A stretch of DNA of 64,000 nucleotides from an uncultured Candidatus Saccharibacteria bacterium (GCA_948288625.1 CAOHYA010000001.1:620001-684000), one strand, 5' to 3'; counted from the stretch's first letter, positions 17,238 through 27,022 are shown. Program-made: numbers and translations. The notes: a model not told the origin generated them from the letters alone.

Positions 17238-19835
17238 GTGAGTAACAAAAAACCAGCGCGCAAACTGAGCGTGTATTCTAACTTAACGCAAAAGCGGAAA
17301 GTAAAAAAAGATGCTAATTCTCGGCGAAAAGCCGAGTATCTTGCTACTTTGCCAAAACACCCCGTAAAGAGGTTTCTTCACCGTATGCACCCGAAGCGCT
17401 TTTGGGCATATTGGTTCAGCAAAGAAGGTGCTCTTATGGCTCTTAAAATTGCCGGTGTGGCCGTATTGCTGCTTGCGCTCTTTATTGGTGGTTTATTCGC
17501 CTATTTCCGTAAAGACCTCGACCAAATTCGCCCCGGTGAAATTGACAAGCGCGTCCAATCTACCGTCACCACCTATACTGACCGCAACGGTGAACTGCTT
17601 TGGGAAGATAAAGGTGATGGCAACTACAAGTTGGTAGTCAAAAGCGATGATTTGTCTGAAAACCTGAAAAAAGCGACCGTCGCTATTGAAGACCGAGACT
17701 TCTTTACGCATAGTGGCGTTAGTGTCTCAGGTACTATGCGCGCTACTTTCAATAACTTTACTGGTGGCGAAGTTCAAGGTGGCTCAACTCTTACCCAACA
17801 ACTCGTAAAACAAGTATTCTTCGCGGACGAAGCGTCTGACCGTGGCTTCGGCGGTATCCCTCGTAAAATCAAGGAGCTCATTCTTGCCATCGAAATCGAA
17901 CGTATGTACAACAAGGACCAAATCCTGACTCTTTACTTGAACGAATCGCCTTACGGTGGCCGTCGTAACGGTGCCGAATCCGGTGCGCAAACCTACTTCG
18001 GTAAATCCGCTAAAAACCTTAGTCTTGCCGAGGCATCCTTCTTAGCAGCCATTCCGCAAAACCCGTCAGTCTACGATCCGTACAACGTGGCCGGTCACGA
18101 GGCACTCATAAGTCGTCAGCACCTCGTGCTTAACGCCATGAAAGAAGTTGGCTACATTACGCAAGATCAATATGATGAAGCAAAAAAAGTGCCGATTCTC
18201 GATAGCCTAAAACCATTAGAAAACCAGTATAAAAACATTAAGGCTCCTCATTTCGTACAAATGGTTCGCTCTCAGCTCGAACAGGAGCTAGGAAAAGCAA
18301 CCGTTGGCCGTGGTGGCTTGAAAGTAAAAACTTCACTCGACCTCCGGATCCAAGCGAAGCTTGAAGAATCGATGAACGACATGTTCAATTCATATGTACC
18401 AATCGATGCCGGCTTCAGTAACGGTGCTGCGACAGTCGAAGATTCTCAGACAGGTCAAATAGTCGCCATGGTCGGAAGCCGTGACTTCAACTATGCCGGC
18501 TACGGCCAAGACAACGCCGCAACCGCCTACATACAACCAGGCTCATCGGTTAAACCACTAGTATTTTCCGAGCTGTTCGAACAAAAAGAAGAAGGTAAAC
18601 CCAACTGGGGAAGCGGCAGCATCCTCGTTGACGAACCAATCGATAGCATCTATGGAGGCAAGCTGCAAAACGCCGACCGTACATACAAAGGGAGCGTAAC
18701 AATCCGTAGCAGCCTCGCCACATCCCGTAACGTTCCAGCCGTAAAAGCGATGGCGACATCCGGAGTAAAACCAACTCTCGACACCATACATAAAATGGGT
18801 GCTAAAAGTTACTGTACTATCGGTGATGATCGTGATGCACAACTCGCTTCAGCTATCGGTGGATGCGGCGTCGAACAAATCGACATGGTAAATGCCTACG
18901 CATCCCTCGCTCGTGGCGGCGTGTACAAGCCTCAGTCAAGCGTGCTCGAAGTAAAAAATAGTTCCGACGAAGTACTGAAAAAATGGGCTGACGTGCAAGG
19001 TGAAAAGATCATCGACCCACAAGCCGCCTATATCGTCACGGATATTTTGACCGATCAAAACGCCAGCGCATCGCTCGGTCGTTATGCGGCCAAAAGCATT
19101 CCTGGCGTACAAACTGCCACTAAAACAGGTACGTCCGACAAGGGTGGAAATGCAAAGGACCTATGGATGTTCAGTTACAGCCCTGCTTTAACGATGGGCG
19201 TATGGCTCGGTAATCCTGACACGACAATCCTAAAGAAAGGTACTTCCTCACTTGGAAGCCCGATCGTTGCTAAAGTAATGGAATATGCCCACAAAGAAGT
19301 TTACGCAAAAGAAGGTAAATGGAAGTCAGGCGACTGGTTCGTCGCACCGACGGGCATTCAAAAAGTTGGCAAAGAAGTATATCCTTCATACTGGAACAAA
19401 ACCCAAGGCCAGGCAAATGCCAAGCTTACCTTCGACCGAGTATCTAGAAAAAAAGCAGTCGAATGTACACCGCAAGCCGCCCGTGTCGAGGTTTCTGTGA
19501 TTAAGACTACCGACCCGGTTACCAAGAAAGAAAGCTTCTTCAATACCGACGGCTACGATGCGAACGCAGAAGATAACGTTCACTCATGTAGCGACGCATT
19601 ACCGACAATATCAATTACAAACAGGAATAATGGTATCGTGCGGGTAAACGTAACCCCTGGTACGTTTGGCGCGTCCGGCATCACGGTCACCGGTACGGCT
19701 AATGGCGCTCCTCTGACATTTACAAGTAAGGGTGGGTCGGTATACGAAGCGACCTATAGTGGCGGAGCTGGAGAAGCCGCCGTTTCTGCAACGGTTACGG
19801 ACTCTGGTTACTACACCGCTACGGACAATAAATAA
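17238..19835 (+). CDS. class A penicillin-binding protein (transglycosylase/transpeptidase)
   Basis: Peptidoglycan polymerase and cross-linker, 865 residues. Basic cytoplasmic tail of about 70 residues, one membrane segment (about 72-92), GT51 glycosyltransferase with EDRDFFTHSGV and GGSTLTQQLVKQ, then transpeptidase with catalytic PGSSVKPLVF (SxxK), SRN in ATSRNVPAV, and TKTGTSDKG (KTG box). The last 200 residues form an appended region ending in a beta-rich Ig-like module (about 790-865). GTG start with GAGGAAG close upstream. A short frame from ATG 17207 or 17222 to TAA 17243-17245 overlaps this start and may couple translation. Confidence 0.95.
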   Translation: MSNKKPARKLSVYSNLTQKRKVKKDANSRRKAEYLATLPKHPVKRFLHRMHPKRFWAYWFSKEGALMALKIAGVAVLLLALFIGGLFAYFRKDLDQIRPGEIDKRVQSTVTTYTDRNGELLWEDKGDGNYKLVVKSDDLSENLKKATVAIEDRDFFTHSGVSVSGTMRATFNNFTGGEVQGGSTLTQQLVKQVFFADEASDRGFGGIPRKIKELILAIEIERMYNKDQILTLYLNESPYGGRRNGAESGAQTYFGKSAKNLSLAEASFLAAIPQNPSVYDPYNVAGHEALISRQHLVLNAMKEVGYITQDQYDEAKKVPILDSLKPLENQYKNIKAPHFVQMVRSQLEQELGKATVGRGGLKVKTSLDLRIQAKLEESMNDMFNSYVPIDAGFSNGAATVEDSQTGQIVAMVGSRDFNYAGYGQDNAATAYIQPGSSVKPLVFSELFEQKEEGKPNWGSGSILVDEPIDSIYGGKLQNADRTYKGSVTIRSSLATSRNVPAVKAMATSGVKPTLDTIHKMGAKSYCTIGDDRDAQLASAIGGCGVEQIDMVNAYASLARGGVYKPQSSVLEVKNSSDEVLKKWADVQGEKIIDPQAAYIVTDILTDQNASASLGRYAAKSIPGVQTATKTGTSDKGGNAKDLWMFSYSPALTMGVWLGNPDTTILKKGTSSLGSPIVAKVMEYAHKEVYAKEGKWKSGDWFVAPTGIQKVGKEVYPSYWNKTQGQANAKLTFDRVSRKKAVECTPQAARVEVSVIKTTDPVTKKESFFNTDGYDANAEDNVHSCSDALPTISITNRNNGIVRVNVTPGTFGASGITVTGTANGAPLTFTSKGGSVYEATYSGGAGEAAVSATVTDSGYYTATDNK

Positions 19836-19851
19836 TAGGCTTGTATAATCA

Positions 19852-19885
19852 AAAACCTCCTAGCGAAATGCCGGGAGGTTTTTTG
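19852..19885. terminator. bidirectional intrinsic terminator
   Basis: AAAAACCTCC, 13-nt loop, GGAGGTTTTTT. T-runs are present on both strands, between the convergent PBP gene and the PIN-TRAM gene. Confidence 0.85.
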
Positions 19886-19901
19886 TATGGAGAAACCAAA
19901 C

Positions 19902-20819
19902 TTACTTGCTTGACGTATCATTATTGAGCAGTTCGATCAAACTATCTTCAGGGCTTTGGCGACGATTGTTTTGTCTTCGAGGCTGTTGATTCTGACGAGC
20001 AGACACTTTCCGTTGCTGAGGAGCCTTGGCAACAGGCTCCTGCGTTACGTGCTTATTACGGGAAGGCTTAGCGACTGGCTTAAGGCCAATAGGCTTAGGT
20101 TGCATCGCTTGACGAGCAGTTTTTTTCTCCGGAGCGCTCACTAACTTGGCGAACATCATTTTACCGGCAGCGGTCTGTAAACTACGGATAAATTCAATTT
20201 CCACTTGCTTACCAATTAATTGCCCACCTTGCTCTACCACCACCATCGTACCGTCAGATAAGTGGCCGACACCTTGATGAGAGTCGTTACCTTTTTGTGA
20301 CAACTCGATTATAGTTCGCTCACCAGGCAGATACGCCATACGGAGAGTCTTAGCTAAATCATTCACGTTCAGCACATCGATACCTTCCACGACAGCAACC
20401 TTGTTGAGATTATAGTCGATGGTACAAATTGATCCATTATGCTTCTTAGCAAGCTCGAGCAGACGGTTATCGACACCATCTTTCGCACGAGTACCATCTT
20501 GAAAAATTTTGGTTTCAACGGTTGTCAGTGCCTGTAGTTCATTAATGACATCAAGGCCATGGCGAGCACGAGCCCGCTTGTCGCTATCGGCATTGTCGGC
20601 TAAAAATTGTAGCTCGCCGACGACGCTTCTAGGTATATATAATGTACGAGACATAAAACCTGATTGGGCAATCGAAACAATGCGGCCGTCGATAAGTACG
20701 GAGGTATCGACAAAGATTGGTGCCTGGCTGGTGCGCCCTACAAGCTTGAAATTTATAATTGTTAAATAGGTTACTTCTACTGCAATTAAAATCAGTAAAA
20801 TTATTATGAATGTTTCCAT
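19902..20819 (-). CDS. membrane-anchored PIN-TRAM domain protein (YacL-like putative ribonuclease)
   Basis: 305 residues. One N-terminal membrane helix (about 3-24), then a PIN domain beginning FVDTSVLIDGRIVSIAQ with the acidic residues expected for metal binding (D in VDTS, E in VGELQ, D in KDGVDNRLL, D in ICTIDYNLN). A TRAM RNA-binding module follows (about 190-230, GVGHLSDGTMVVVEQGG), then a basic, Q/P/R-rich disordered tail. The layout is that of YacL-type proteins of unknown exact role. It follows radA after 7 nt and has an AAGGAACAC site before its ATG. Confidence 0.85.
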   Translation of the reverse strand: METFIIILLILIAVEVTYLTIINFKLVGRTSQAPIFVDTSVLIDGRIVSIAQSGFMSRTLYIPRSVVGELQFLADNADSDKRARARHGLDVINELQALTTVETKIFQDGTRAKDGVDNRLLELAKKHNGSICTIDYNLNKVAVVEGIDVLNVNDLAKTLRMAYLPGERTIIELSQKGNDSHQGVGHLSDGTMVVVEQGGQLIGKQVEIEFIRSLQTAAGKMMFAKLVSAPEKKTARQAMQPKPIGLKPVAKPSRNKHVTQEPVAKAPQQRKVSARQNQQPRRQNNRRQSPEDSLIELLNNDTSSK

Positions 20820-20826
20820 GTGTTCC

Positions 20827-22179
20827 TTATTTTTGTAGGTAGTCGATAAGCGCGGTACGCAGGTCTCCTACCGGAGTTATAAATGCTGTTTTTTGAGCTG
20901 ATTTAGGAGCGATTGCTCGTTTAAACCCAAGCTTTTTCGCTTCGGAGATTCGTTTTTCAACTCCCACTACCGAACGTATCTCACCTCCGAGCCCTACTTC
21001 GCCGAAAACGACGATGTCATCATCAATCTGTCGCCCGGCCGCGGCACTGGCGATAGCCATACACACCGCCAGGTCTGCCGCTTGGTCGCCTAACTTCAAG
21101 CCACCTACTACATTTATATAAATATCTTTGTCGGATAAATTCAGCTTCGTGCGTCGTTCGAGCACCGCGACAAGTAGGTTGAGCCGATTTAAATCGAACC
21201 CGCTAGCAGTACGCTTAGGATACCCGAAATTCGTAGGGTTGACAAGGGCTTGTATCTCAACCAACAGCGGCCGCGTACCTTCAAGTGTCGCGAGTACCAC
21301 CGACCCATCAGCCGACTGGCGTTCAGCGAGGAGGGCCGCGGAAGGGTTTTCGACTACACGCAGGCCTTGCTCGTACATTTCGAAAATAGCCGCTTCGCTG
21401 GTAGAGCCAAACCGGTTTTTCGCCGCCCGAACGACTTTGAAACCACCATAACGGTCACCCTCGAACTGAAGCACGACATCAACGAGGTGTTCTAAGACTT
21501 TTGGTCCGGCAATACTCCCCTCTTTGGTGACATGCCCTACCAGAATAACCGCTGAGCCTGCCGCTTTCGCCGCCCGAATAAGTACGTTGCTGCTGTTAGT
21601 AATTTGACTCACCGTACCAGGAGCGCTAGTCATCTCATCAAGTGACATCGTCTGGATCGAATCGACGACTACCAATGAATAGCCGCCCTGGGCGATAGTG
21701 GCCGCGATATCATTGGCACTGGTTGATGACGCAAAGCTCAACGTATCGTGCTTATCGGCACCCAACCGGCCTGCACGGAGCGCGACTTGGTTCGCCGATT
21801 CCTCACCACTTACGTACAGCACTGGCGCATGTGCCGAAATATTAGCGGTAACTTGCAATAAAAGGGTACTCTTTCCGATACCTGGCTGACCCGCTAATAG
21901 TGTGACTGAGCCAGGCACGATACCGCCGCCCAACACAATATCAAGGTCTTCAACACCCGTACTTAAGCGCCCACCGTCAGAATCACCGCTAATAGTAGCG
22001 ATCGATTGTACGGACAGCTTCTTACCGCTACTTCCCGCTTTCGCCACTGATGATTGGGCGACCGAAGCCATTTGCTCGACGAGCGTATTCCATTCGCCAC
22101 AGTTTTCGCAGCGACCAGCCCATTTGCCGTACATCGCGCCACAATTCTGGCACACAAATTGTGATTTTGCTTTTACCAT
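20827..22179 (-). CDS. radA: DNA repair protein RadA (Sms)
   Basis: Branch-migration helicase in recombination, 450 residues. N-terminal four-cysteine zinc finger (CQNCG, CENCG; about 10-27), RecA-like ATPase with GQPGIGKSTLLLQ, the RadA-specific KNRFGST motif (about 253-259), and a C-terminal Lon-like domain with NVVGGLKLGDQAADLA. The extended -10 box TGATATACT (TATACT at 22187-22192) ends 7 nt before the ATG and no Shine-Dalgarno is placed correctly, so the mRNA is probably leaderless. This zinc site is kept, unlike those of RpoC and the PilB-like ATPase in the same window. Confidence 0.97.
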   Translation of the reverse strand: MVKAKSQFVCQNCGAMYGKWAGRCENCGEWNTLVEQMASVAQSSVAKAGSSGKKLSVQSIATISGDSDGGRLSTGVEDLDIVLGGGIVPGSVTLLAGQPGIGKSTLLLQVTANISAHAPVLYVSGEESANQVALRAGRLGADKHDTLSFASSTSANDIAATIAQGGYSLVVVDSIQTMSLDEMTSAPGTVSQITNSSNVLIRAAKAAGSAVILVGHVTKEGSIAGPKVLEHLVDVVLQFEGDRYGGFKVVRAAKNRFGSTSEAAIFEMYEQGLRVVENPSAALLAERQSADGSVVLATLEGTRPLLVEIQALVNPTNFGYPKRTASGFDLNRLNLLVAVLERRTKLNLSDKDIYINVVGGLKLGDQAADLAVCMAIASAAAGRQIDDDIVVFGEVGLGGEIRSVVGVEKRISEAKKLGFKRAIAPKSAQKTAFITPVGDLRTALIDYLQK

Positions 22180-22186
22180 AGTGCTA

Positions 22187-22195
22187 AGTATATCA
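22187..22195 (-). promoter_or_regulatory. radA extended -10 promoter, leaderless type
   Basis: On the minus strand TGATATACT: a TGn extension plus TATACT (22187-22192), then 7 nt to the radA ATG. There is no clear -35 box, as expected for extended -10 promoters. Confidence 0.6.
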
Positions 22196-22202
22196 CCGCT
22201 CC

Positions 22203-23207
22203 TTAAACGGTTGGCGTTTCACCGAGCGCCTTAAAGCTATCGATACTACTGTTTAATACTTCGATTTGCGAAGCAATTGTTTGATATTCGTCGTACATAC
22301 GACCGTACGTCGCTATGTCGTTATTAATGGCCGAACGCTGCGCTTCCAGCTGCGACGAGCGCCGAACCAGCTGTGCTCTTTCGTTGTTGAACTGGGAAGG
22401 CGAATCAAAGTCACCGCTATTCGCCCGTGCATTAAAATTACTTATATCCGAAGAAAGTTGTGACACGTTCTTATCGTATTCGGCACTTTGCGACTCGATT
22501 GAATCAGATAACGTCTGCATAGTGGCATACAACTCGTCTGCTCGCCCATACAGACCTTGGTATACACTATTGTACTTATCGTGTAAGTTTAAGATTATCT
22601 GCCTGTTTTCAAAGTACTGTCCGTAATAGGTATCCAACTCACTCCCTAGATTGGCAACTTCCGTGCCTAAAATAGAATGAAGTTCGTTCGTGATGGCGTC
22701 AGGTTCATTGCGTTGGTAATAAGCCATACGCTCTCGAAGTTCGGTGCTCGCACTCTTTTCATATGCGGCTGTCAGCAAGCCTTCGAGTTTCTTCTGTTCG
22801 TCACTTCCCATACGTTGCCACACCGCGTGAAGCATTTCGTGAGCCGCCGTCACCTCTTTCATACCGTCGAGCTGCTCGTTAGTCATATTGAACACATAAA
22901 TTCGATCGTCGGAGGTATAACAGCCTAATATCGGACTGCCTTGTTCACGACGAGGGCATTTACTATTGAATTCGCTTGGCTCAGCGACAACCGGCCGAGT
23001 AGCGTAAAAAGTAAAGAGACCATTATCGGTAAAACCGACACGTTCATCGAGTGCGACAATTGAAGGAGATGGCTCATAGCTCCAAACCGAAAGCTGATCG
23101 AGTACGAATTGTCGATTCAAAAACAACCAGGCCGCCAAGGCCACAGTAACGATACTGAGGCCGAAGGCAATCCCTGTTGCGATACGGTTAGTTCTCGACG
23201 TCGACAT
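22203..23207 (-). CDS. membrane-anchored putative zinc metallopeptidase with coiled-coil tail
   Basis: 334 residues. An N-terminal membrane helix (about 11-30) directs the rest outside. The zincin motif HEMLH sits in EVTAAHEMLHAVWQRM (about 122), matching HExxH. A C-terminal half of about 150 residues is rich in Q, S, N and E and reads as coiled coil. Two cysteines flank QGSPILG before the HExxH. The family is not recognised. The start overlaps the end of clpC by 20 nt, so it is co-expressed with a CIRCE-controlled gene, suggesting an envelope stress role (inference). Confidence 0.7.
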   Translation of the reverse strand: MSTSRTNRIATGIAFGLSIVTVALAAWLFLNRQFVLDQLSVWSYEPSPSIVALDERVGFTDNGLFTFYATRPVVAEPSEFNSKCPRREQGSPILGCYTSDDRIYVFNMTNEQLDGMKEVTAAHEMLHAVWQRMGSDEQKKLEGLLTAAYEKSASTELRERMAYYQRNEPDAITNELHSILGTEVANLGSELDTYYGQYFENRQIILNLHDKYNSVYQGLYGRADELYATMQTLSDSIESQSAEYDKNVSQLSSDISNFNARANSGDFDSPSQFNNERAQLVRRSSQLEAQRSAINNDIATYGRMYDEYQTIASQIEVLNSSIDSFKALGETPTV

Positions 23208-25665
23208 GAACGACTAACTCACCCTTAAGTGCTTTCACCTTAAGCACCGTACCCTTTTCGTATTCTCCGGAAAGAATACCGTCAGCAATTTTATGTTCGA
23301 GCAAATCTTGCATTGCGCGGCGAAGTGGACGGGCACCAAACTTTTCATCGTACCCTTCTTTTATGATCAACTTTTTAGCTGATGAGGCGACAACAAGATG
23401 TATACCCTTATGCACCAGGCGTTCTTGCAACTCGGAAAGTAAGTTTTCAAAAATCTTACTTACTTGCTTTGGCGTAAGCGCCTTAAAGGTGACGATTGCG
23501 TCAAAACGATTGATGAGCTCTGGCCGCATCAACTTTTCAAGCTCTTTTAACGCGGCTGCCGCGTTTTCGGCGTGCACTTCTTCGAGGTGAGTTTCTTCTT
23601 TCTTTGTCTCGACCCTAAACCCAAGGCTCGATTCTTTCATCATCTGCTCAGCACCTAAGTTACTGGTCAGAATGATAACTGCATTCGAGAAGTCGACCGA
23701 GCGGCCTTTCGCATCGGTGAGCTTACCATCTTCCAATATCTGAAGAAGAATATGGAATACTTCGCTGTTGGCTTTTTCGATTTCGTCAAAAAGTACGACA
23801 CTATATGGCTGCCGACGAATTTTATCTGTCAGTTGCCCGCCATCTTCATAGCCGACATAGCCGGCAGGCGCCCCAACCAATCGGCTGGTAGTGTGCCGTT
23901 CGCTAAATTCGCTCATGTCAATTTTAATCAGAGCGTCTTCGCTTCCGAATACCTCTCGGGCTAACACACGGGCAAGTTCTGTTTTACCCACGCCGGTTGG
24001 ACCCATGAATACGAACGAACCAATTGGGCGACGGCTACTCGCGACACCGCTACGGCTCCGGCGTATAGCACGCGATACTTTTTCTACCGCTTCGCGTTGG
24101 CCGATAACATGCTTTTCGATATGGGCTTCAAGGTTGCGAAGTAACTTCGCTTCCGACTTCTGGACACGCTTTACCGGAATACCTGTCATGTGAGCGATTG
24201 CTTGCGCGATATCATCATCAGTTAAGGTAACCGGGGTCTTTTTTTCGTACTCAGCTCGTGATTCGTCAAGTTTTTGACTTAACTGGCTGATACGCGTTTT
24301 ATACAGCGCCGCACGTTCATAATCTTCGGCAGTTACCGCTTCTTCCATTTTTTCGTTGAGATTTTTCAGTTGCTTGACGTAGTCACGAACCTTACTTGGC
24401 TTATGACCAGTCTTCACCCGAACTTTAGCAGCCGCTTCGTCGATAACGTCGATTGCTTTATCGGGCATGTAGCGTTCGTTCACGTAACGATCCGCCATGT
24501 ATACCGCATCCTCGATAACTTCATCGCTGATACTTACACCGTGGTGTTTTTCGTAATACGTACGAAGGCCTTTAAGGATAGCGATCGTATCTTTCAACTT
24601 AGGTTCTGGCACGATAATCGATTGGAGACGGCGTTCGAGAGCCGTATCTTTTTCGATGTGTTTTCGGTACTCCTCAAGCGTTGTCGCGCCGATTAAACGC
24701 ACTTCGCCACGGGCCAGCGCTGGTTTGAGCATGTTGGCAGCGTCGAGCGCGCCTTCGGCCGCACCGGCGCCCACGAGCAAGTGAAGCTCATCAATGAAGA
24801 CAATCAAGTTCTTCTGCTCCTGAAGTTCAGAAATGACTTTTTTCAAACGTTCCTCGAATTCACCGCGATACTTAGTACCGGCGATCATTCCCGCTAAATC
24901 AAGTTGGATGATTCGCTTGTCGAGCAAGTGCTCAGGCACATCCTCGCTGGCGATTCGTTGTGCCAAGCCTTCGACGATCGCAGTTTTACCAACGCCAGGT
25001 TCACCAATCAGAACCGGGTTATTTTTCGTACGACGGCTTAAAATGGTGACCAATCGCTCTTCTTGCTCGTCTCGCCCGATAACCGGATCGAGTTTGCCGG
25101 CTTTCGCTCGCGCAGTAAGGTCGCTACCGTACAAGCCAAGCGCGCCCTTTTGACCGGCTTGTTTACGCGGTTTTTCGATTTCTTCGACACCATTACTTGG
25201 GTCGCTGTTACGGTCTAAATATTCTTCGAGTTCAGATAAAATTTCACTGGTATCCACATTCATATCACGGAGCAACACAGTCGCACGAGCATTCTTTTGA
25301 GAAAGAATACTGTAAAGAATGTGTTCGGTACCTAAGAAATCTTGACGAAACTCTTGAGCGATATCCCAGCTCATTTTTAAGGTCAACTTCGCGGTTTCGC
25401 TGAGGTTTTTCGTCATTATACCTGCGGTAAAATTATTACTTATAGGAACAGCGCTCAGTGCTGATTGAGCCTTATCGAGCGTGACACCCGCATCAGCCAA
25501 AATTTTTGCGCCCACCGAAGCACCCTGGGCCATGACGCCCAGTAATAAGTGTTCTGTACCGACATACGGACTGCCATAGCCTTGCGCGATAAGCGTTGCA
25601 TGGTGAAGACTCGTCCGAGCATTGTCGGTTAAGTGAGAGATGAAATCGCCAAAGTCATCAGACAT
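23188..25665 (-). CDS. clpC: ATP-dependent Clp protease ATP-binding subunit ClpC
   Basis: AAA+ unfoldase feeding ClpP, 825 residues. Two N-terminal Clp_N repeats ([20 protein letters not shown]), first Walker [16 protein letters not shown], a UVR/middle domain ([16 protein letters not shown]), second Walker [16 protein letters not shown], and the ClpP-docking tripeptide LGF in SSLGFRVE. It is preceded by a perfect CIRCE operator overlapping the promoter. The leader is about 65 nt with GGAGG rather far (about 15 nt) from the ATG. A membrane zincin gene overlaps its 3' end. No mcsA, mcsB or ctsR genes are nearby, so HrcA is the likely controller. Confidence 0.97.
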   Translation of the reverse strand: MSDDFGDFISHLTDNARTSLHHATLIAQGYGSPYVGTEHLLLGVMAQGASVGAKILADAGVTLDKAQSALSAVPISNNFTAGIMTKNLSETAKLTLKMSWDIAQEFRQDFLGTEHILYSILSQKNARATVLLRDMNVDTSEILSELEEYLDRNSDPSNGVEEIEKPRKQAGQKGALGLYGSDLTARAKAGKLDPVIGRDEQEERLVTILSRRTKNNPVLIGEPGVGKTAIVEGLAQRIASEDVPEHLLDKRIIQLDLAGMIAGTKYRGEFEERLKKVISELQEQKNLIVFIDELHLLVGAGAAEGALDAANMLKPALARGEVRLIGATTLEEYRKHIEKDTALERRLQSIIVPEPKLKDTIAILKGLRTYYEKHHGVSISDEVIEDAVYMADRYVNERYMPDKAIDVIDEAAAKVRVKTGHKPSKVRDYVKQLKNLNEKMEEAVTAEDYERAALYKTRISQLSQKLDESRAEYEKKTPVTLTDDDIAQAIAHMTGIPVKRVQKSEAKLLRNLEAHIEKHVIGQREAVEKVSRAIRRSRSGVASSRRPIGSFVFMGPTGVGKTELARVLAREVFGSEDALIKIDMSEFSERHTTSRLVGAPAGYVGYEDGGQLTDKIRRQPYSVVLFDEIEKANSEVFHILLQILEDGKLTDAKGRSVDFSNAVIILTSNLGAEQMMKESSLGFRVETKKEETHLEEVHAENAAAALKELEKLMRPELINRFDAIVTFKALTPKQVSKIFENLLSELQERLVHKGIHLVVASSAKKLIIKEGYDEKFGARPLRRAMQDLLEHKIADGILSGEYEKGTVLKVKALKGELVVHVDVEN

Positions 25666-25735
25666 ATATCTATTATCTATCCTCCATAGTGAAAAGCCAA
25701 GTACTACTTGCGAGTAAGAGTGCTTCCATATATCT

Positions 25736-25763
25736 AGTATAGCAAAATTAGCACTCTATGCAA
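25736..25763 (-). promoter_or_regulatory. clpC promoter
   Basis: On the minus strand TTGCAT (25758-25763), 16 bp, TATACT (25736-25741). The -35 hexamer lies within the CIRCE spacer, the same arrangement as at clpP. Confidence 0.75.
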
Positions 25764-25774
25764 GTGAGTGCTAA
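25748..25774. promoter_or_regulatory. CIRCE operator (HrcA site) upstream of clpC
   Basis: TTAGCACTC-TATGCAAGT-GAGTGCTAA, an exact match to the CIRCE consensus arms with the N9 spacer. It covers the clpC -35 box. HrcA itself is not encoded in this window. Confidence 0.95.
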
Positions 25775-25810
25775 TTTGTTTTTACGGTGTTATATCAACT
25801 TTAAAAAATT

Positions 25811-26932
25811 TTATTCTTCAGTTGTTTCGCCAAGGGCATCAAGAAGGCTGTCTTCGATATTCTTCTTAGGCTTGTCAGCAGGCTTGGCGGCTGACGCCTG
25901 TTCGATATCTAGCTCGTAGCCAGTAAGGCGACTGGCGAGACGAACGTTTTGTCCACCACGGCCAATTGCAATCGACTGTTGATCTTCACTTACGAACACT
26001 TTCGCACGCTTGTCAGTTTCGTTGATTTCAACCTTGCTTACTTCGGCTGGGCTTAAAGCATTTTTGATGAATTGTTCAGAATCGGCGTCAAAAGTAACGA
26101 TATCGATCTTTTCTTGGTCACCAATTTCGTTCATAACTGCCTGTACACGTGTACCGTGACCACCAACGAAGGTGCCTACCGGGTCAACACCAGGAACGGT
26201 GCTCGCGACGGCAAGTTTGGTACGACGCCCAGCTTCACGGGCAATAGCCTTGATTTCGACTGCGCCAGTTTCAAGTTCAGGCACTTCTTGACGGAAAAGA
26301 TATTCGACGAATTGTTCGTTACCACGGCTCAAAATAAGCTGAGGGCCACGGTTTTCACGTTCGATATCTTTGATGAATACTTTGATGCGGCTTCCGACGC
26401 TATAGAATTCACCTTGGATTTGTTCGCTTTGCGGAATAATTCCGTTCGCTTTACCGATCTCCACACGTACCACCCGTGGTTCGACCCGCTGAACCGTACC
26501 GTTTACGACCGTACCGATTTTATCTTCGTATTCTGCCAATACTACTTCGCGTTCGGCTTCACGAAGGCGTTGTAATACCACTTGTTTGGCAGTTTGCGCC
26601 GCCACACGGCCGAAAGAGGTCACTTCATGCGAATCCTCTATGATGTCACCGAGTTCTGCGTCGGCTTTTGCTTTCTTAGCATCTTCTAAGCTAATTTCGT
26701 GCGCGTCACTTCCAACAACTTCCACCACTTCACGACCAACGAATACCACGGCGGTACCATCTTGAACGTTTAGTTCGGCGCGGACTTCTTGGTCACGCTC
26801 TCCGTTATCACGGCGCCATGCCGCAGCAATAGCCTGTTCGATCACAGAAAGAACGACGTCCTCGGGAAGGTTCTTTTCGTCAGCAATAGTTCGTACGGCC
26901 AAGGTAAGCTGTTTTAGATTGAGTTCATCCAT
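25811..26932 (-). CDS. nusA: transcription termination/antitermination factor NusA
   Basis: 373 residues: N-terminal polymerase-binding domain (1-125), S1 domain (about 130-200, DKIGTVVNGTVQRVEPR), KH1 with PVGTFVGGHGTRVQAV and KH2 with AIGRGGQNVRLASRLTG. It ends soon after KH2, so the acidic repeats of E. coli NusA are absent, as in many bacteria. The usual neighbours rimP and infB are not adjacent. AAGGAAA precedes the ATG. The leader contains a terminator-like hairpin that could allow self-regulation. Confidence 0.96.
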   Translation of the reverse strand: MDELNLKQLTLAVRTIADEKNLPEDVVLSVIEQAIAAAWRRDNGERDQEVRAELNVQDGTAVVFVGREVVEVVGSDAHEISLEDAKKAKADAELGDIIEDSHEVTSFGRVAAQTAKQVVLQRLREAEREVVLAEYEDKIGTVVNGTVQRVEPRVVRVEIGKANGIIPQSEQIQGEFYSVGSRIKVFIKDIERENRGPQLILSRGNEQFVEYLFRQEVPELETGAVEIKAIAREAGRRTKLAVASTVPGVDPVGTFVGGHGTRVQAVMNEIGDQEKIDIVTFDADSEQFIKNALSPAEVSKVEINETDKRAKVFVSEDQQSIAIGRGGQNVRLASRLTGYELDIEQASAAKPADKPKKNIEDSLLDALGETTEE

Positions 26933-26952
26933 AATAATTTCCTTTCTTTATG

Positions 26953-26976
26953 AAAAAATCCGACCTGCCGGCCGGA
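26953..26976 (-). terminator. intrinsic terminator between the HNH gene and nusA, possible nusA attenuator
   Basis: On the minus strand TCCGGCC-GGCA-GGTCGGA (one G-T pair) followed by TTTTTT. It sits 20 nt upstream of the nusA ATG and downstream of a good promoter candidate, so it would lie inside the nusA leader. Alternatively it only ends the HNH nuclease transcript. Confidence 0.7.
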
Positions 26977-26993
26977 ATCAATGTACTGTCTTT

Positions 26994-27022
26994 ATAGTAG
27001 CACGATGCAAGAAAATGTGCAA
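26994..27022 (-). promoter_or_regulatory. nusA promoter
   Basis: On the minus strand TTGCAC (27017-27022), 17 bp, TACTAT (26994-26999). It predicts initiation near 26987, about 55 nt before the nusA ATG and upstream of the terminator hairpin. Confidence 0.55.

Noticed and set aside
26072..26575. 167-codon plus-strand frame
   Set aside because: Antisense to nusA; composition mirrors the real gene.
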